In this document: in pieces, positions 32,659 through 44,267 of the stretch | Numbering within the stretch: the stretch's first letter is position 1 | Layout: every line of letters begins with the position of its first letter | Assembly (NCBI GenBank): GCA_020747015.1 | Contig: JAGTJM010000017.1 | Location: forward strand, 620,001 to 684,000 | Source of the DNA: Pyrenochaeta sp. MPI-SDFR-AT-0127 | Taxonomy: Eukaryota; Ascomycota; Dothideomycetes; Pleosporales; Cucurbitariaceae | DNA: 64,000 nt | Direction: 5' to 3' | Made by a program: the position numbers and the translations under genes | Notes under the pieces: generated by a model | Told to the model about the DNA's origin: nothing | The model's database searches: none | What the model saw: only the letters and a program-made list of their open reading frames with translations

Positions 32659-35262
32659 ATGAATGCCTTGCAACCGACAAAGTCGTGTTCTTCACACGAG
32701 ATCGGCGGTGTTGTGCCACTGCGCCAACGTTCGCGGTCAGGTCGGCAGACGGACTCCATCGACATATACAAGGCCAACGAGCTGGAGAATGCCGAAGATG
32801 AAGATGCAGGGCTACGAGATGAAGCTGACTACAAGAAAAAACAAGTATGTCAGAGCAGCGGTTCGACTATATTGCTGCTTATCTAGCTCAGGTGTTTAGC
32901 GGGAGCCAAATGCTGCTCCTGGCTTACCAGTCTGTCGGTGTGATTTACGGGGACATAGGCACCTCGCCGCTTTATGTTTACTCGTCAACGTTCACGGAAG
33001 CCCCTAGTCGCGTGGAGCTGCTAGGCGCCCTCTCCTTGATCATCTGGTCACTGACGATGATGGTGACTGTCAAGTACATTTTGATCATTCTTCGGGCCGA
33101 CAACGACGGAGAGGGCGGCACGTTTAGCACGTACTCCTTGCTCTCTCGATATGTGGGATTTCCAAGCTTGATGTTTATACAAGGTGCTAATGTGTCTTAG
33201 GCAAACATTGCCAATCGAGATCCTCGCGAAGCTACTATGATTCGTATGTAAAGGGTTCTGTTAAGATACCGTCAACGACCCTAACCAGACATAGGTATGG
33301 AGCGACAGCTCACACAAGATCTCAGCCGTTCGACAAAGCAAGTCCGCTCCACAATCGAGGATACCAAGTTCTTTCGCGGCTTGCTGAAGACGATCGGCGT
33401 GCTCGCAGTATCCATGGTGATGGCGGATGGTGTCTTGACGCCAGCACAGTCCGTGCTAGGTGCTGTGCAGGGCCTGACTGTAGTCAACGAAAACATCTCC
33501 AAGCCCACTGTTGTGGGTGTCACGTGCGCTATTCTGGTGCTGCTGTTCGTACTACAGCCGCTTGGCATCTCGAAGCTCACCATTGTGTTCTCTCCCATCG
33601 TCATGTTGTGGCTTGCATTCAATGCTGGATTTGGCGTCTACAACCTAGTAAAGTAAGCATACATAAGCGTCGCGCAATGAATGCCACTGACTGTACCTAG
33701 GTATGACTACGCCATTCTCAAGGCTTTCAACCCCTTCTACGCCTTTGACTACCTCATTCGCAACAAGTATCACGGATGGCGCAGCCTCGGAGGCATCCTG
33801 CTGTGCTTCACAGGTGTTGAGGCTCTCTTCGCCGACATTGGTGCTTTCAGCCGGCGCGCTGTTCAGATCAGCTGGCTAGGCTATGCTTTTCCATGCCTTC
33901 TCCTTGCGTATTGCGGCCAGGCAGCGTACATCAGTGAGCGACCAGATGCGTTTTCAAATCCATTCTACAACAGCACCCCACATGGATGGCTTATCCCATC
34001 GCTCATTGTTGCCCTTGGGGCTGCTATTGTAGCATCGCAAGCGATGATCACTGCAACCTTCCAGGTAAGCAAAGGATTCGTCTCGTCGTGAAAGCCTCAC
34101 TGACATACAGGAGCTATTGACGCAAATTATGAAGCTCTCGTACTTCCCGCAAGTGAAGGTGGTGCACACCTCGGAAGTTTATCACGGGCAGCTCTACGTC
34201 CCTGTGGCCAATTGGTTGCTCATGATCGGAACAGTCGTTGTCGCAGCCGTGTACAATAACACAACGTCACTCGGTAACGCGTACGGCGTTTGTGTAATGT
34301 TCGTCACCTTCTTCGATACTTGTATGGTCACTTTAGTCGCGATCCTAGTGTGGCGAATCAAGCCATACTTTGTTTTCCTTCCATGGCTGACTCTTGCATG
34401 CTTGGATGGCACCTTCCTCTCATCCGCGCTCACCAAGGTGCCAGATGGCGCATGGTTCACCATTCTTCTCGCCTCATTACTTGCCAGCATCTTCATTCTC
34501 TGGCGCTTTGGGAAGGAGCAGCAGTGGTTCGCTGAAGCAGAAGACCGCTTTCCCACCACACACTTTGTCAAGACCAACAACGTTGGTGACCTGCAGCTGA
34601 CAGAGATGTTTGGCGGCAAAACATTGAGTAGGGCACAAGGCTTCGGCATCTTCTTCGACAAGGCCGGAGAGACTACGCCCATCATTTTCAGCCAGTTTAT
34701 CCGGAAGCTCGTTACTGCGCCCGAAGTTATTGTATTCTTTCACCTTCGCCCGCTCGATATCCCTTCCGTAGCTTCCGCCAATCGCTACCATGTCACTCGC
34801 CTCGCAATTCCAAACTGCTACCGCCTCGTCGTTCGACATGGCTACATGGACGAAGTCATCACTCCCAACTTAGCAGCGCTCATCTACAATCAGGTGCAAC
34901 ATCACATCGTGAGCCGCGCAGTATATCGTGAAGGCGAAAAGTCTTCTACTCCTGCAACCGCTGGCAAGACACTCGTCGTTGTAGAGAACGATTTCGATGC
35001 GTCTGAGCCCCACGTACCAACGCCTTCACCTAGTACCGGGAGCACCTCGTCGCGTCTCGAATCACTGGAGCGCGCATATAACCACGAAGTCTTGTATATC
35101 ATTGGTAAAGAGCAGATGAAGATCAGGCCAGGTACAAACGTTTTCCGCAAGATTCTGTTGGAGACTTTCCTGTTCCTGCGCGAAAACACGCGGGCGAAGA
35201 TTGCGAGCTTGAAGGTTCCAATGGACAAGGTTATTGAGGTTGGTTTTGTGAAGGATGTTTGA
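32659..35262 (+). CDS. HAK/KUP-type high-affinity potassium transporter
   Basis: Six exons: 32659-32844, 32892-33152, 33201-33243, 33295-33652, 33701-34064 and 34111-35262, giving 787 residues. A soluble acidic N-terminus of about 65 residues precedes the membrane core. The KUP signature VIYGDIGTSPLYVYSSTF opens helix 1, and GEGGTFSTYSLLSRYA, MVMADGVLTPAQSVLGA, CFTGVEALFADIG and NNTTSLGNAYGVCVM are all present. About twelve helices are followed by a cytosolic C-terminal domain. HAK proteins take up K+ by H+ or Na+ symport at the plasma membrane and are usually induced by potassium starvation. The 43-nt third exon is easily missed by gene prediction but is needed to keep ANIANRDPREATMIR. Confidence 0.92.
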
Positions 35263-35843
35263 GAACAACGTACAAATTCATAGCCTATGAGTTGTTGTGA
35301 TTGATTTCTGCTCAATGCCCCATAGGGCATGGAAACTCCGTAGACACATCTGCTCTCGGCCAGTCCCTACCCCCTGACACCATCTTCGCTGTGCTTCCAC
35401 TGCCTTTACGCGATGGCTTCATTTGATAGTATGACAGAGATATGATATACGATTGATCGTTAGCCGTTGCCATGACTGCGCTTGCTTCATCGATCCACCC
35501 ATTCACCCAACCGCCTCCGAACCTGTCGCCCTTCTTCGTTGAGCCCAACTCCACAGGCGCCTTTGACGTGTACATGCGTAGTGGCCGTCGGCGAATTCTG
35601 TGACTGCTGTGGAGCACCTAATTGCGGAGTCGAATGGGATATCATGGATGGCTGTAAGGTAGGTGTAGGTTTTGGCGGTAGCAGACAAAATATAAAATTG
35701 AAAATGTAAGGCTTGAGACTTTTCGTAGGAGATGTGTATATTGAGATACCTAAACGCCAAAGCATTCGAATATCAGGCTTGCAAAATATGCAGACTAGTA
35801 TCAACCTAGCCAAGAACTCCAAAACCCAAATTCATGACTAGAT
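35263..35843. other. Intergenic between convergent genes
   Basis: 581 bp separate the stop of the potassium transporter (plus) from the stop of the NRPS gene (minus). It contains only 3' untranslated sequence as far as I can see. Confidence 0.4.
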
Positions 35844-38800
35844 CTACATCACACCCTCGAAATCCTCCAAGATCTGCTCCTTCACTCCTGCAACTTCGCT
35901 TGCTTCGACCACATCATCAAAAATCTTGTCCCCTGCTTTACCACCCATCAAACTTCCCAGCGCCTCACCAACCTCCTTCAAAACCTCTTCTGCAACCGGA
36001 ATCCACTCCTCGAAGGTAACAATCTCAATACCCAACTTCTTTCCTCCGTCTTTGACAAACGCCTGGCACTTCCACTCCCTAAGCGGCTCTGCATGTGGAT
36101 ACAGTGTTTCGAACTTTGCGTCGACACCGTTACCAAACGGCAACTCCTCAACCCACTGCGGTGCTTGATGGACAACAGTATCGAACCATTGCACCTGCTT
36201 TGAATCCCAAGATGTGCAATTCTCGACAATCTCAGAAAAGCCCATGCTCTCGTACGCGGCAGACTCCATGTGTTGACCCTGGACGAAGTTCAAGAGGTCG
36301 AGATAAGTCCAGGTGTTCTTGAAGGGAACTCGGAAGGGAATGTACTGCCATGTCGGGCCAAAAATGCGATCAGCATTGGATGCGCCGATGTTTCTTCCAG
36401 ATACAACTTCACCAAATACTACGTCTTTGAGACCCAGTCGCTTAGATAGGACGAGCGCCCATGCAGCTGTGGGAAGAGAGCCGATTGTAATATTCGATGG
36501 ACGAGCAGAGATGTCAAATTCAAGATAGATATCTGCCACTTTGCGGTTTGTGAGCGCAATCTCCGGCTTTAACACAGACATTTGGCTTCCGGAGAGTAGA
36601 TTTTGCCAGTAAGGTATCGCTTTGGGAAGATTGTCCAGCACAACGTGGTTTACATGCTTTGAGAACGGTACAGTCTCAGGGACATCGGTACCAGCATACA
36701 AAGCCGAGAGCTGCGAGAACAGGATTGGCAAGCAGATCTCATCGTATTGAGCATGTGAGATCCGGAATGCAAGCGTCGATGCACCAGTCGAGGGGGATGT
36801 GAAAAGCGTGAAAGCTACAAATGATGAACCGTGAGGCTTGGGTGCTTCAATGTCTTCTTGCACGTTTGCGAGTGCGAAAATATTGATATCTTCGCCTTCT
36901 GGGACAGTGACTTCGCTGTAAGGAACGTTGAGGGAAGAGAGCACGACACCGAGAGTCTTGCCGCCGTCTAGCACGAAGACAGTTCGTAGAACCTCATTGT
37001 GGGCAACAAGCTCCTGGCAAGCCTGAGCGAGCTTTTGGTGGTTGATTGAGGTGGTAAACTTGATGAGCTCATAGCGCAGTGAGTAGCGTGGGAGGTCAAC
37101 GGTACCCTCAACAGCAAGCTGCTGCAGTGGTCGAGTGGGATATATGTCGACAATATCCCATTCTGGGTTCTCCAGGTACGCACAGATACGGTCAGCACTG
37201 TACAGGGATGCATCTTTGCCCAGAGCTGCGAATGGCGCATCAATGTTGGTCTCAGGCTGTGATGACGTTGACTCTTCAGCTGATGAAGCAAGCTCGGACA
37301 GGGACTGGCTCTGGAAGACTTGCGCAACAGTGATATTGAGGCCTTGAGCGCGCGCATCGGAAACGAGGCGCATGGCACCAATCGAGTCTCCTCCTAGCTC
37401 AAAGAAGCTGTCGCTACCGCTGATGTCACTCTTTGGCATACCAAGAATACGGCTAAGCAAATCGACAAGCTTGTCCTCCTTCTCATTACTGATGGAAGCG
37501 GCGAGCTCAGATAGTGACTGACTTTGGAAGATCTGAGAGACAGAGATGTTCAAACCTTGCGCCCTTGCTTCAGAAACGAGTCGCATCGCGCCGATTGAGT
37601 CGCCGCCAAGTTCAAAGAAACTATCGCTGGCGTTGATTTCAGCTTCAGACATCCCAAGAATACGACTCAACAAGCCTCGAAGCTTCTCTCCATTTGGTGA
37701 CAATGCCTTGCACACTTCGTTTTCGGGCGCGTGTTCGCTCACAGGCGACATGCCCACACCACTGTCATTCATGACATCCGCAGGTCTCATAGCTGATGCG
37801 TCTTCTGCTTCTTCAGAGTTGAGCACTGCCACATCTCCTAGCTTGCTCTCTGGGTTACCCAGGAATGCAGTAACGATACGATCCAGCACCACAAGCGCTC
37901 GCTCCATGGCCTCTTTGTTGATGCAGTGTGAATCGAAACTTGCCATCACCAAGAAGCCATTCTCATCTAGCGTGCAGACAAGCATGAGGGCATAGGTGTT
38001 GAATTTGAGAGCCTCACGCGCGGCTTCAGAATCATCTGCAGGAAGAAAGGTGTTTGCTGGTGTAGTTTCCATGTCTACAGTTTCGCCCCATTCCTCGTCT
38101 TCCTTGGGATGCAGGACAAGACCAGTGCGAAGATCGCAAGCCACACGGGCGTCTTTACTTAGGCGACGAATGTTCTGCAGACCAAGATGTTCGTGTGGGA
38201 TTTGCTGAACAGTTTGCGCATGCACTGCTTGGAGGAACTCCGAGATAGGGCGATCAACATTTAGACGAACACGGACGGGAATCGTGGTGATCATGGGGCC
38301 TTCGATCTGTTCAATACCATGGACGGGTGCGGAGCGACCTGTGAGGGTCTCGCCGAAGATGATGTCGGTATGGCCCATATAGAGTGCTGAGACGAGTGCC
38401 CAAGCGCCACGGATGATAGTGGCCAATGTAAGTTTTGAGTGCGCTGATGTCGGTACAGTAACATAGTGTTCGAGTAGCGAATCGGCTTGCGTTACATATC
38501 CCTTCTGTGGAAGAGGAGGGAATTGGTGAGGGCTCGCTCCTGAAAGGCGTTCCTTCCAATAGTCCTTCGGAGCAGCTGGGTCAAGACTGGTAAGGTGCTT
38601 GATGAAGTGCTTGAAAGACGCAGGTCGGTTTGTCTCTAGGCCTGCAAACGCGCGGTTGACTCGATCAAAGACGAGAGGCATTGACCAGCCATCATAGACT
38701 GCATGATGCATGGTGATGATGAAGTGGCCTTTGTCGCTTCCGGCCTCTTGCACGAGTCCGTAACGGAAAAGGGCAGTCCCAAGGTCCATGGGTTCATTTC

Positions 38801-41800
38801 GGTCGAATTTGAGGAATTCTGCAGCGTCAGATCCATGCTCACGTACGAGCTGTCCGTCTTTGAGCACGACTTGGAAAAGTCCACGGCCAGGTACGTTTAC
38901 AATACGAGTACGCAGGACAGGCAACTCTTCAACAGCAGTATCGAATGCTTTCTTCAAGCGCTCTGCCACGTTAATGGGTAGTGTCGCAACACGTTGGGCG
39001 ACATAAGCGTCCTGGAACTTCGCTGAAAGGGCCATGAGGCCCTCCTGAAGTGGCGTGCATGGATAAATATCCTCAACGAGCGTAGCGTCAACACCGCAGA
39101 GTTTGGCGCTCTCGTTCTTTGCTTGCTCCTCATCCCAATCGCTTCCAATAAGCGAGAAGGGAAGGATATCATTTGTCTCCTCTTCCGACAATGGTTTTGC
39201 TTTAGCTGCCATCGCCGATAATGTTGGATTCAACATGATATCCGGCACTGTGAGCACAACACCTTCATCTCTTGCGGCAGCTACCAATCTCATGGCTCTC
39301 AGAGAGTCACCGCCCATAGAGAAGAAGTTGTCGTTGGCGCTGAAGTCTGCATCTCCGCCAAGAATCTTCGCCCATAGCGGACCAAGCTTGAGTTCCATCT
39401 CGGTAGTAGGCTCCTTCTTCTCCGACATGACAGAGTTGAAGCGCCTCAAGTCCTGGCGAGTGACTGAAGTACCAATCTCGCGCAGTCTCTTCCTGTCGGT
39501 CTTAGCTGAGACGAGCAGCGGCATTTTCCATAGTGGAATGTACGCGCTGGGCACCATGTAGCTAGGAAGATCGTTGAACAAGTGCTTTGTCATTTCTTGC
39601 AGCGCAGATTGGAACTTGTTGGAGAAGCTGCCGAAAATGTTGCCGTCAAGATGCCGCATTCCGCTCTTCTTCTGCTCAACCAGAAACGCAACGAGTGTTG
39701 GCTCACCTCCGCCACCAGGTTTGATGACTTCAGTAGCTAGTTGAGTGTTGGAGGGTAGGTGCTTTTGCATGTTGTACTCGATCTCGGCGAGTTCGATACG
39801 CTGTCCGCGAAGCTTAACTTGCTGATCCTGACGACCGACGAAAATAACTTCACCGTTACCGTCAGGGTCGTAGCGCACGAGGTCACCACTTTTATAGATG
39901 CGTCCACGTCTACCGGCGGTATTCTTGCTTCCTTGGGTAAGGAATGCGGGATCTTCAATAAATACCTCTTTGGTCTTCGCTGGATTGTTCAGGTATCCAT
40001 TGCCAACAATGGGACCCTCGATCAACAACTCTCCAACGGCACCAATAGGTACGAGCTTGTTGTGGTCTTCAGGATCTGTAAGCCAGATCGCGCAGCCCTT
40101 GCCTTTGCCCATGGTGATGTAGGGCTTCGCACCAACGTCGGCGTTGATGGTGGCTCCTACCGTAGTTTCGGAGGGTCCATATGCGTTGACTACCTTGGTT
40201 CTTTGGCCCCAAGACGCTGCATCGCTAGCTGAGACACCTTCACCTCCGAGAGCGATCGAGTCGAGATGGTCAAGGATATCAACATCGAGCGTTCGAGCTA
40301 CGGAAGGAGTCATGCCTGCAAGCGTGACGCGCATATCGCGCATCGCGCCGCTGAGATCATTCATTCGGCGCTCCTCCGATGGTGTGCAAAGTGTTCCGCC
40401 ATGTGCGAGTGTGCAAAGCATAGAGTCAATGCAGACATCGAATGCGTAGCTGGCGAAATCCAGCACGCGGGAATGCGGTCGATAGCCCACATCGTAGGCT
40501 CGCGGTATCGCACCAGACGTATACTGACTGTGCGTGATGATGCAGCCTTTGGGCAAACCGGTACTCCCACTCGTGAACTGGATATAGAGTGGGGCGGATG
40601 GTGATACTGCGGGAAGCGCCGTCGACGGTTGCTGCTCTGCAAATGGACTATACACCTTGTCGAACTTGGACTCAGAAATTGGTATGATGGTCGCAGAAGG
40701 AGCAATACGCGCAGCCATCGAAGATTGCGCCTTTGAGCAGATGAGTAATGACGCGTTAATTTGTTGAGTTATTGTTCGTAGGCGACCTTCTGGCTGCGCA
40801 GGGTCAAGGAGCGCAAAGCAAGCGCCTGCCTTCATCACTGCGAGCACGGCTACGATCGTCCATCTCGACTTCTCGAATAGCACTGGGATGATTTGGTTCT
40901 GCGAATCGTCCAGTAGCCGCAAGGTCTTAGCTAGATGCGTAGAGTAGTCTTCGACCTGACGATATGTGAGGTTACCGTCCCACGCTTCTATCGCGTTCTT
41001 GTCGGCATTTAGTGCTGCTTGATCTGTGACCATCTCGTGCATGCATGTTCGCAGATCTGGTGGCATGGGCGAATTCCATTTCCAGATGGCTTCAAGCTCA
41101 TCTTGGGAAATGGAAAGGAAGTTGGAAAGCGGGTGATCAGAATCGCTGAAAAGGGTATCGAGAATCGAAGCAAAGAAGTGAAGTTGAGACACAGCCTGGT
41201 GTCGTGACATATTTGGGGCTTGCCATTGCGAGGTTGCATATAGAGAACCTTGTCGGAAATTGAGTGAGATGGTGAAACTCCACTAATTTTGCGTAAGTTA
41301 TTATTTGCGAAGATCTTCAATGTTCATACCTCTTCCTGTGTTCCATCGTTCAAGAAGATTGTGGCATTGTCAACGTTGATATCTTTCAACCTCACGTCAA
41401 CAACCTTAGCCTTCAAGCTTCCAGCTGCCTTATGATTTAGAAGGTCCAAATCAGGCGTTGGTAAGCATTGAACTTTGTCGGCCCCACCATCCTTGATTCC
41501 CCAGGTAAACTGGTGAAACAGATCACGCTGGTAGCGCTGAACGAGTATTGTCCAAGCCGTGAGAAGGGTGTCTAGGACCGCATCTGTTGCCAAGTCGCCT
41601 GGAAACGGTATTGACACCTCGTTCGAGAGGGGAACACGAGAATCTGATTTGGCGACATCGTTCTTGTCTGCTCTCTTCTCCTCGGTCTTTACGATGCCAT
41701 TGCCTTGCACCTTCACCTCAGTAGGCTCCTTCGGGACTCCGCTGAACCGCACCATGTGTTCACCATTTGGTAGATGCATCTTGTCCCGCGGATTGTATTG

Positions 41801-42049
41801 TTTGCTCTTGTTCCTTTTATGTTGGTGCTCGGCTCTTGACAGAGGAGTAGTGAAGGAGTGTGGGTCTTGTTGAGTCTGGCGATTCAAGTCCCAGGTCTTT
41901 TCATAAAAAGGGCCAAGCATCGCAAAAGATTTGTGCTCATCAAGCCCTCCACCAGAGCTTTCCGTCTCACATGAAAAGATAGCTCTCCACACACCATGCC
42001 GGGATGATGCTCCGTCACTGCTTGTGCTAATCCACCTCGGCCAAGCCAT
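35844..42049 (-). CDS. NPS6: Extracellular siderophore NRPS, NPS6/SidD type (A-T-C-T-T-C)
   Basis: Two exons, 42049-41330 and 41282-35844, joined over a 47-nt intron; 2052 residues from this start. An in-frame ATG at 41777-41779 would give 1962 residues and cannot be excluded. A remnant condensation-like region precedes the adenylation domain. A motifs: FTSGSTGLPKG (about 40545-40578), NAYGPSETT (about 40170) and VKLRGQRIELAEIE (about 39800). The first carrier site is GGDSLRAMRL (about 39300). The first condensation domain has intact HHAVYDGW (about 38700). Two tandem carriers share FFELGGDSIGAMRLVS (about 37595 and 37380). The last condensation domain has SHAQYDE instead of HHxxxDG (about 36750). 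One adenylation domain used repeatedly is the known NPS6/SidD logic for linking acylated N5-hydroxyornithines into coprogen- or fusarinine-type siderophores. It diverges from the GNAT gene. Confidence 0.92.
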
Positions 42050-42257
42050 CCCATTTCGAGCGTCCAGCCGCCGGCGTCATCTTTTCCCACGCTACGATGG
42101 CAGGGCCTGACCCCTCCACGCCGTCGTTCGCGTGTCCAAGGTGGACGGTTCATGCTCTAACGTAAGTGCCTAGGAAAAAGCCCTTGCGAACGCAATACCG
42201 AGGTTTAGTCGTAAAGAAAACCTAACACCCCCGCGCTACACACTCCACAATTAGCGG

Positions 42258-42802
42258 ATCAGATAAACATCAGCGGAAAAGATGGTGCCACTAGCTGCAT
42301 CTGATAACTCTGGCTGTACGGCACCATTCGTTGGCCTCCCTGAGCGGAGCTGCCTGTTGTGGTGGAGTCAGGGATCAGCTGCTGCAGGGTGACATCAAGG
42401 GTCTGCAGATCCTTTTTCATCTGATAACGGCCGATTCTCGGAGCCAAAATTGGCGAGCAATTATGGGCATGGGTCGCACTTTCTGGACCGCTCCATCGCA
42501 CTATGAACCGCTCGAGGTTGACCTGCATCAAATGACGAGGACTTCCCGGATGCCACAAAAGGCCCGATCCAGTGGTGATGAGCGCTGCACGCGATGTGTT
42601 AGTCGTGTGCATGGCAGGCATCAGAAGCGATGATGCGCCGATCGCGGTCCGCGGCAACTCGAAAGTGAAGCATTCAGCCGATGAAAAGAAGAAATTTTTA
42701 TCAGATCTTGTACATAACACCCCTGCATTTATTGCTATTGGTGGCGGCCGTGTCTAGACCGTAGGATTACGGGAAGGCATTCGCTTGCTGCGGATCTGAT
42801 AA
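42258..42802. promoter_or_regulatory. Five exact iron-GATA sites in the NRPS/GNAT promoter
   Basis: ATCWGATAA, the consensus of SreA/Sre1-type iron-repressing GATA factors, occurs exactly at 42258-42266, 42299-42307, 42419-42427, 42698-42706 (reverse orientation) and 42794-42802. They lie in the 1.4-kb stretch between the divergent NRPS (start near 42049) and GNAT (start 43447) genes. The nearest is about 210 bp from the NRPS start. The known role is repression under iron sufficiency; use here is inferred from the consensus and the gene content. Open frames across this stretch, such as minus 42259-42720, are not considered genes. Confidence 0.85.
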
Positions 42803-43446
42803 ACCTTATGACAGATGCGAGGGGGAGGCACGGCACCACGGCAAAGGCGTTGCCATAGGCCGGTGTTGTGAGAGCGCCCTTGATGTGTGTGGCTTGATCC
42901 AGGGTCTGGCGTGCGGACTTAGTGTGATACCATTGTTGTTCCGCGTCAAGGAGCAGATCGACCGTTTTGGCACTGTCAATCGTCGATGTCGTAAGTGTAT
43001 ACGCCAGCACACCAAGGGTTCGAAACTTGGGCGTGCGCGGCCGGATTCTGCTCAATTTGAGCTGTCAAAAAGAAAATTCGTGGAGACCCACCCAGTGCCG
43101 CGTGCAATATCATACATGTCTCTCAACCTCGTATTGATCTTGTGCAAGTTCCTCTCCCAGTGACTATTCCGGAGGAATCATATCAGAAGCTTACTACACA
43201 GATCACTCCTCTGCGCCACTGTCAGACTAGGCGCTTCAGCGGCAGTCAGAACCCTGGAGTGAGCGGGCGACACCTGCATTGTGAGACCTTCCAGTACCAG
43301 ACACAGCGAACGCCATCTGCAAATTACGGACCGAGTACTCTCACAGTGAGTGGGATGCGTGCATCGTTGGTCACGTCCCGTAAGCATACTTCCGGTCGAC
43401 TGACTTGTGGATCACAGCTCGCTTAGCGCGGTGTTGGCCACTCATT

Positions 43447-44209
43447 ATGGGTTATGTGGTTCTCCCGGCAGTCGTAAAGGATATCAGTGCCGTATACGAT
43501 GCGTATTTCGCAGCTTTCAAAAATAGCCCTGTCACGCGGGCATTTTTCCCCTCGGCGACTCAAGAAGACCTGACGAATCCCGAGTCTGAGTTTAGGTAGG
43601 CGTCGTGCTTATTCGAAGCCGTTGAGCAAGTGAGCATGATGCTAATTGGCGTGAAGGAAAGGGCATACTGCGCATATTTTCCAGTACTGGCAAGAAAGTT
43701 CGACGCAATACACTCTGAAATGTGTTGATAGCGAGACCGGCCAAATAGTCGGTATGGCGCTTTGGGACGTCTATCTCACGCCCAGTGACTGGAAGAAAGG
43801 CGAAATTACTTGGCTGCAAGGAAAAGAAAGGGAACGTGCCGAAGCATTAGTGTCACCGCTTTGGAATGCAAGAGAAAAAATGTGGTTAAATCAGAAATAT
43901 CTGTACTGCCACGTCATTGCTGTGCACCCAAGCTTCCAACGAAGGGGAATTGGAGAGCTACTGTTCAGGTACGGAATAGATATAGCGCAGGAGACTGGAC
44001 TACCCATATACATAGAGAGCTCAAAGGAGGCAGAGAGATTGTATGAGAAGATGGGCTCCAGGCGACTGAAAGAAAGACCAATCCACAGACCGCAAGACTT
44101 GTGGCTGGAGGACGACCGTGATACCAGGGAAGATCGTGAGATAGCTTTGTTCGTTTGGATACCAGAAGGCGGAAGTGGAAAGCTACCAAATGCTGCAATA
44201 CTAGCGTAG
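43447..44209 (+). CDS. GNAT-family N-acyltransferase in the siderophore cluster
   Basis: Two exons, 43447-43595 and 43657-44209, with a 61-nt intron; 233 residues. The start MGYVVLPAVVKDI, the FFPS segment and the acetyl-CoA loop VHPSFQRRGIGELLF (Q144-x-x-G-x-G149) identify a GNAT acyltransferase, followed by YIESSKEAERLYEKMG, which is typical of fungal members. It lies between the NRPS and the ABC exporter and shares the GATA-rich promoter with the NRPS. In Aspergillus a GNAT enzyme (SidG) acetylates fusarinine C, and coprogen is the acetylated form of coprogen B, so a tailoring acetylation is a reasonable guess. I cannot show orthology to SidG. It converges with the ABC gene, 58 bp from stop to stop. 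Confidence 0.8.
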
Positions 44210-44267
44210 GAGCCATTGTGCTTTAATGCGATTACATTATGCTATGATATGCTATGCCCAAAACATT

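Noticed and set aside
42259..42720. 153-codon minus-strand frame between the NRPS and GNAT genes
   Set aside because: It lies across the iron-GATA sites of the promoter and has no recognisable protein features.
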